Shown piece by piece: positions 59,919 to 64,000 of a stretch of 64,000 nucleotides of DNA. Each line of letters starts with the position of its first letter. Within the stretch, counting starts at the first letter, position 1. Made by a program: the position numbers and the translations under genes. The notes beneath the pieces are model-generated. The model searched no databases and was not told the DNA's origin. It saw nothing but the letters and a program-made list of their open reading frames with translations. Location of the stretch: positions 1 through 64,000 of the forward strand of contig JBBQWN010000011.1 in the NCBI GenBank assembly GCA_038210595.1, in the 5' to 3' direction. The DNA is from Glacieibacterium sp038210595. Its GTDB lineage: Bacteria; Pseudomonadota; Alphaproteobacteria; Sphingomonadales; Sphingomonadaceae.

Positions 59919-59942
59919 TGCCCGGTTGACGAAACCCCATAT
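59915..59942 (+). promoter_or_regulatory. Candidate heat-shock (sigma32) promoter of lon
   Basis: TTGATG (59915-59920) is followed after 14 bases by CCCCATAT (59935-59942). CCCCAT at this spacing from a TTGA element is the classical RpoH -10. The lon start is 48 bases downstream, and lon is an RpoH target in many proteobacteria. The -35 overlaps the CoA-transferase stop codon. Confidence 0.55.
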
Positions 59943-59990
59943 CGCTTTTCGGTCGCCCGCCGTATCTTCGGGCGTTGGAGTAACCGCTGA

Positions 59991-62384
59991 ATGACCGACT
60001 TCCAGATCCTCCCCGTGCTGCCGCTCCGCGACATCGTCGTATTCCCGCAGATGATCGTGCCCCTGTTCGTCGGGCGCGAGAAGTCGGTGAAGGCGCTCGA
60101 GGCGGTGATGCACGGTGACAAGACCGTGTTCCTGCTCAGCCAGAAGAACCCCGGCGACGAGGATCCCGGCGCCGGCGAGCTGTATGAGATCGGCACCGTC
60201 GCGACCGTGTTGCAGCTGCTCAAGCTGCCCGACGGCACCGTCAAGGTGCTGGTCGAAGGGCAGAGCCGCGCCCGCCTGACGTCGCTGGAGTCGAGCGCCG
60301 ACTACCTGAGTGCCAGCATCGAGCCCGTCGAGGATGTCGTCGGCGACGCGACCCAGATCGAGGCGCTGGTGCGCTCGGCCGCCAAGCAGTTCGAGGGCTA
60401 CGTCAAGCTCAACAAGAAGACCGCGCCCGAGATCGCCGTGCAGATCGGCCAGATCGACGATGCCGGCCGCTTTGCCGACACCGTCGCCGCCAATCTGAAC
60501 CTGAAGATCGCCGACAAGCAGACCATCCTGGGCGAGGCCGATGTCGCCAAGCGGCTGGAGCTCGTCTTCGGCTTCATGGAAGGCGAGATGGGCGTGATGC
60601 AGGTCGAGAAGAAGATCCGCAGCCGCGTCAAGCGCCAGATGGAGAAGACGCAGCGCGAATATTACCTGAACGAGCAGATGAAGGCGATCCAGCGCGAGCT
60701 GGGCGAGGGCGAGGACGCCAAGGACGAAGTCACCGAGATCGAGGAGAAGATCGCGCGGGCGCGTCTGCCGAAGGAAGCGCGCGAGCGGGCCATCAGCGAG
60801 CTGAAGAAGCTGAAGGCGATGTCGCCGCAGTCGGCGGAAGCGACCGTCGTGCGCAACTACCTCGACGTGCTGCTCGGCCTGCCGTGGAACAAGAAGTCCA
60901 AGATCAAGAAGGACATCGCGCTCGCCCAGAAGGTGCTCGACGACGACAACTACGGGCTGGAGAAGGTCAAGGTCCGGATCATCGAGTTGCTCGGCGTGCA
61001 GGTGCGGACCAACAAGCTGAAGGGCCCGATCCTTTGCCTCGTCGGCCCGCCGGGCGTCGGCAAGACCTCGCTCGGCCGTTCGATCGCCAAGGCCACGGGC
61101 CGCGAGTTCATCCGGCAATCGCTGGGCGGCGTGCGGGATGAAGCCGAGATCCGCGGCCACCGCCGAACCTATATCGGTTCGCTGCCGGGCAAGGTAATCC
61201 AGAACCTCAAGAAGGCGGGCACCTCCAATCCGCTGTTCCTGCTCGACGAGATCGACAAGCTTGGTCAGGATTTCCGCGGCGATCCGTCGTCGGCGCTGCT
61301 CGAGGTGCTGGATCCGGAGCAGAACAAGGCGTTCAACGATCACTATCTGGAGATCGATTACGATCTCTCGGACGTGATGTTCGTGACCACGGCAAACTCG
61401 CTGAACATGCCGCAGCCGCTGCTCGACCGCATGGAGATCATCAACCTCTCGGGCTACACCGAGGACGAGAAGGTCGAGATCGCCAAGCGCCACCTGCTGT
61501 CCAAGCAGTATGAGGCGCACGGCCTCAAGGCGGACGAGTTCGCGGTCACCGACGGCGCGCTGCGCGACCTGATCCGCTATTACACGCGGGAGGCCGGCGT
61601 CCGGACGCTGGAGCGCGAACTCGCCAAGCTGGCGCGCAAGTCGCTGCGGCGCATCCTCGAGAAGAAGGCGATGTCGGTCATTATCGATGCCGACAATCTC
61701 CATGAGTTCGCCGGCGTGCGGAAGTTCCGCTACGGCGTCGGCGAGGTCGAGGACCAGATCGGTGCCGTCACCGGCCTGGCCTGGACCGAGGTCGGCGGCG
61801 AACTGCTGACCATCGAGGCGGTAACCGCGCCCGGCAAGGGCACGATCCGCACTACCGGCAAGCTCGGCGATGTCATGCAGGAGTCGATCCAGGCGGCGCT
61901 CAGCTTCACCAAGGCGCGGGCCGTCCAGTACGGCATCAAGCCTTCGGTGTTCGAGAAGAAGGAAATCCACGTCCACGTGCCCGAAGGGGCGACGCCCAAG
62001 GACGGGCCGTCGGCCGGCGTGGCGATGGTGACGGCGATCGTCTCGACGCTGACCGGTATCCCGGTGCGCAAGGACGTGGCGATGACCGGTGAGGTGACGC
62101 TGCGCGGCCGCGTGCTGCCGATCGGCGGGTTGAAAGAGAAGCTGCTGGCGGCACTGCGCGGCGGCATCACCACGGTGTTCATCCCGGCCGAAAACGAGAA
62201 GGACTTGGCCGATATCCCGGCAAATGTGACCGATGGCCTGCGCATCGTGCCGGTCGCGCATGTCGATCAGGTGCTCGCCGAGGCGCTGACCCTGCCGCTG
62301 GTGCCGATCGAATGGGTCGAGCCGACCGACCTTGCCGTGCTGCCCGACGCGGCGGTGGCGGAGGAACTGCCGGTCCGGCACTAA
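59991..62384 (+). CDS. lon: ATP-dependent endopeptidase Lon
   Basis: A 797-residue LonA protease. The N-terminal substrate domain begins LPVLPLRDIVVFPQM. AAA+ motifs are GPPGVGKTSLGRS, LLDEIDKLG and the sensor segment TANSLNMPQPLLDRME. The Ser-Lys dyad is present: Ser in PKDGPSAGVAMV and Lys in GGLKEKLLAALRGG. It degrades misfolded and regulatory proteins in the cytoplasm. ATG 59991 follows GGAGTAACCGCTGA, and a sigma32-like promoter lies upstream. A HU gene follows 81 bases later. Confidence 0.97.
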   Translation: MTDFQILPVLPLRDIVVFPQMIVPLFVGREKSVKALEAVMHGDKTVFLLSQKNPGDEDPGAGELYEIGTVATVLQLLKLPDGTVKVLVEGQSRARLTSLESSADYLSASIEPVEDVVGDATQIEALVRSAAKQFEGYVKLNKKTAPEIAVQIGQIDDAGRFADTVAANLNLKIADKQTILGEADVAKRLELVFGFMEGEMGVMQVEKKIRSRVKRQMEKTQREYYLNEQMKAIQRELGEGEDAKDEVTEIEEKIARARLPKEARERAISELKKLKAMSPQSAEATVVRNYLDVLLGLPWNKKSKIKKDIALAQKVLDDDNYGLEKVKVRIIELLGVQVRTNKLKGPILCLVGPPGVGKTSLGRSIAKATGREFIRQSLGGVRDEAEIRGHRRTYIGSLPGKVIQNLKKAGTSNPLFLLDEIDKLGQDFRGDPSSALLEVLDPEQNKAFNDHYLEIDYDLSDVMFVTTANSLNMPQPLLDRMEIINLSGYTEDEKVEIAKRHLLSKQYEAHGLKADEFAVTDGALRDLIRYYTREAGVRTLERELAKLARKSLRRILEKKAMSVIIDADNLHEFAGVRKFRYGVGEVEDQIGAVTGLAWTEVGGELLTIEAVTAPGKGTIRTTGKLGDVMQESIQAALSFTKARAVQYGIKPSVFEKKEIHVHVPEGATPKDGPSAGVAMVTAIVSTLTGIPVRKDVAMTGEVTLRGRVLPIGGLKEKLLAALRGGITTVFIPAENEKDLADIPANVTDGLRIVPVAHVDQVLAEALTLPLVPIEWVEPTDLAVLPDAAVAEELPVRH

Positions 62385-62400
62385 AACGCGTCGAAACCCT

Positions 62401-62430
62401 TTGACTTGCCCCCGCGCGCCGTCGTCATAT
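62401..62430 (+). promoter_or_regulatory. Candidate promoter of the HU gene
   Basis: TTGACT (62401-62406) and TCATAT (62425-62430) are 18 bases apart, just after the lon stop. The predicted start near 62437 gives a leader of about 29 bases that includes GAGGGG as ribosome site. Spacing is one base over the optimum. Confidence 0.45.
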
Positions 62431-62465
62431 GGCGTCGCTCGGGGGCGGGCTGAGGGGCGCTGCGG

Positions 62466-62738
62466 ATGAACAAACAGGACCTCGTCGCCGCCGTTGCCGA
62501 GGCGACCGGGCTGGGCCGCGGCGATGCGGCCCGGGCGGTCGAGGCGGTGCTCGAGACTGTCACGAGCGCGCTCAAACGGGGCGACGAGGTCAAGCTGGTC
62601 GGCTTTGGCACCTTTGCCGTTACGCGCCGCAAGGGGTCGGAAGGCCGCAACCCGCGCACCGGTGAGCCGATGACCGTGCCGCCATCCAACGCCCCCAAGT
62701 TCCGCGCCGGCAAGGCATTGAAGGACGCGGTCAACTAG
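62466..62738 (+). CDS. HU-family DNA-binding protein
   Basis: A 90-residue histone-like protein that bends DNA as a dimer. MNKQDLVAAVAEATGL begins the helical body, GFGTFAVTRRKGSEGRNPRTGEPM includes the beta-arm with the intercalating proline (RNPRTG), and PKFRAGKALKDAV ends it. Lon followed by a hup gene is a common arrangement in proteobacteria. A tRNA gene follows 25 bases later. Confidence 0.95.
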   Translation: MNKQDLVAAVAEATGLGRGDAARAVEAVLETVTSALKRGDEVKLVGFGTFAVTRRKGSEGRNPRTGEPMTVPPSNAPKFRAGKALKDAVN

Positions 62739-62763
62739 GCTAGGTGCGCCGCTCCCGGGATCC

Positions 62764-62838
<75 letters not shown>

Positions 62839-62931
62839 GGCTAACGCCGGCTGAACAAGTGGTTGTTTTAGGTTAATGGACCTTTGTTCCGGACGGGTCG
62901 TTCCGCTTCCACGACCTATCCGGAGAATGAA

Positions 62932-63501
62932 ATGTTTCGTCACATGACACTTGCCGCATCGGCAATCGCCATCCTGGCGACCCCGATCGCCGCCAGCGCC
63001 CAGAACGGGGACCGACGCTACGTCGACCGCCAGGAACTGCGCAACGATAACCGCGACGTCCGCGAGCAGCGCCGCGAGTATAACGACGCATTGCGGTCGG
63101 GCGACCGCAGCGACATCCGCGATGAGCGCCGCGACTTCAACGAGGCCCGCAACGAACGTCGCCGCGACAAGCAGGATTGGCGGTCGTATCGCAACTACGA
63201 TTACAACCGCTACCCGCGCGGTCAGAACGCCTATTACGCCGACCAGTATTACCGCGATGGGCGCTATTACCAGCCGCGCCGCCTCGGGGTGAACGACCGC
63301 ATCTATCGCGGCCGTGACAACCGCTACTACTGCCGTCGCAGCGACGGCACGACCGGCCTGGTGATCGGCGCGATCGGCGGCGGCGTGCTGGGCAATGCCA
63401 TCGCCTCGGGCGGCTCGAACACGTTGGGCACGGTGCTCGGCGCGATCGGCGGCGGCGTGCTGGGCCGTTCGATCGACCGCAACAACGTCACCTGCCGCTA
63501 A
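62932..63501 (+). CDS. Secreted glycine-zipper protein
   Basis: A 189-residue exported protein. The signal peptide ends at ASA (about 21), then a strongly charged Arg/Asp/Glu/Asn-rich stretch (about 25-85) with repeated NDNRDVREQRREYND-type heptads, a Tyr/Arg-rich section (RNYDYNRYPRGQNAYYADQYY, seen in shorter pieces), and a C-terminal glycine zipper: GLVIGAIGGGVLGNAIASGG and VLGAIGGGVLGRSID. This is the 17 kDa surface antigen/RcnB-like type of envelope protein. ATG 62932 follows CGGAGAATGAA. A clear terminator follows. Confidence 0.8.
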   Translation: MFRHMTLAASAIAILATPIAASAQNGDRRYVDRQELRNDNRDVREQRREYNDALRSGDRSDIRDERRDFNEARNERRRDKQDWRSYRNYDYNRYPRGQNAYYADQYYRDGRYYQPRRLGVNDRIYRGRDNRYYCRRSDGTTGLVIGAIGGGVLGNAIASGGSNTLGTVLGAIGGGVLGRSIDRNNVTCR

Positions 63502-63524
63502 ACGTCGCGGTCGAAACGAAACGA

Positions 63525-63550
63525 GGGCACCGGTTCGCCGGTGCCCTTTT
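63525..63550 (+). terminator. Intrinsic terminator after the glycine-zipper gene
   Basis: GGGCACCGG (63525-63533) and CCGGTGCCC (63538-63546) form a perfect nine-base stem with a stable TTCG loop, followed by TTTT (63547-63550). It separates the glycine-zipper gene from dps. Confidence 0.92.
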
Positions 63551-63600
63551 CCGTGCGTGGCCGGCACGCCATATGGGCGGGGTCAACAAGGAGTTCCTGC

Positions 63601-64000
63601 ATGGCCTCAGTCCCCGACCTCGGCATTCCCGACGACCAGCGCCGGGCCATCGCGCATGGCCTGTCTCGGCTGCTTGCCGACACCTACACCCTGTACCTGA
63701 AGACCCATAATTTCCACTGGAACGTCACCGGCCCGCAGTTCAACTCGCTGCACCTGATGTTTGAGACCCAGTATACCGAACTCGCCCTGGCGGTTGACGC
63801 GATCGCCGAGCGCATCCGCGCGCTGGGCGAGCCGGCGCCGGGCAGCTATTCCGCCTACGCCGCGCTCGCCACAGTCAAGGAAGCCGACGGCGTACCGAAA
63901 GCCGACGACATGGTCGCTCAGCTGGCCGCCGATCAGGCCACCGTGGTCCGCACCGCCCGCGCGGTTTTCCCCGCTGCGGACGCAGCGCACGACGAACCGA
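63601..64000 (+). CDS. dps: Dps-family ferritin-like protein (partial, runs off window)
   Basis: The first 133 residues of a DNA-protecting or iron-storing Dps protein (usual length about 155-165). The ferroxidase helix KTHNFHWNVTGPQF carries the conserved His and the later LHLMFETQYTELALAVDAIAERIRALG, given here as MFETQYTELALAVDAIAERI, contains the Asp/Glu ligands shared between subunits. The residue order matches alphaproteobacterial Dps. ATG 63601 follows AAGGAG with seven bases between. The C-terminus lies outside the window. Confidence 0.92.
   Translation, partial: MASVPDLGIPDDQRRAIAHGLSRLLADTYTLYLKTHNFHWNVTGPQFNSLHLMFETQYTELALAVDAIAERIRALGEPAPGSYSAYAALATVKEADGVPKADDMVAQLAADQATVVRTARAVFPAADAAHDEP

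Noticed and set aside
58575..62381. A 1268-codon minus-strand open frame across lon and the CoA-transferase
   Set aside because: Fully antisense to two well-supported genes; no ribosome site or motif.

Overview
The window is a GC-rich bacterial chromosome segment, almost certainly from an alphaproteobacterium of the Sphingomonadales. Pointers are a secreted protein ending in the PEPxxWA-type C-terminal sorting signal, a short proline--tRNA ligase without an editing insert, a DksA lacking most zinc cysteines, a single LolC/E-type permease with LolD, a DUF815 ATPase next to yajC, a CrtB/CrtZ carotenoid pair, and many GTG or TTG starts with 4-base stop/start overlaps. The species cannot be named from sequence alone. 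Most of the window is ordinary core chromosome; no CRISPR array, prophage, secretion island or complete mobile element is visible.

Layout. 1-474: the 3' end of an IS5-type insertion sequence beside a broken 5' end of a tyrosine-recombinase-like gene. 475-2339: a CorA-type transporter converging on a DUF815 ATPase. 2449-7743: yajC-secD-secF, an inositol-phosphate-cytidylyltransferase-like gene, and pyrG. 7829-14641: a DUF4153 membrane protein, a carbamoyltransferase/metallo-beta-lactamase-fold pair, a GST and a DUF2853-OmpA fusion. 14642-14981: a structured, probably transcribed intergenic region. 14982-18724: proS, lolC/E, lolD and a low-GC nuclease-like gene. 18751-28425: envelope and secreted proteins (two lipoproteins, SDR, S1/P1 nuclease, PEP-CTERM protein, TRIC channel, DUF817, MoxR ATPase, acyltransferase, TPR protein).

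28609-35170 is a lipid and envelope block: fabD, fabG, acpP, a terminator, then fabF-mltG-ydcF-plsC-DUF2125 in near-continuous overlap. 35179-35264 is a long perfect inverted repeat. 35289-44848 holds DUF1761, a DUF885-like secreted protein, putA, an MscS channel, ygfZ and an M1 aminopeptidase. 44912-50650 holds surE, an nlpD-like gene, rimO, an M17 aminopeptidase, a MarR regulator and an NlpC/P60 hydrolase. 50764-55242 holds dksA, queF, sseA-metC-crtB and the convergent crtZ. 55352-59918 looks like an amino acid or carboxylate catabolic operon (D-cysteine desulfhydrase type enzyme, Asp/Glu racemase, MFS transporter, CoA-transferase). 59991-64000 holds lon, a HU gene, tRNA-Val(CAC), a glycine-zipper protein and the start of a dps gene.

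The genes mostly serve envelope biogenesis (Sec, Lol, fatty acid and phospholipid synthesis, peptidoglycan enzymes) and amino acid or peptide catabolism (M1, M17, PutA, the 55-60 kb operon). The least conventional parts are the carbamoyltransferase/MBL pair, the nuclease-like gene coupled to lolD, the cytidylyltransferase behind secF, the candidate small RNA upstream of proS, the crtB gene coupled to sulfur genes, and recurring -10-like boxes placed so close to start codons that several mRNAs may be leaderless.
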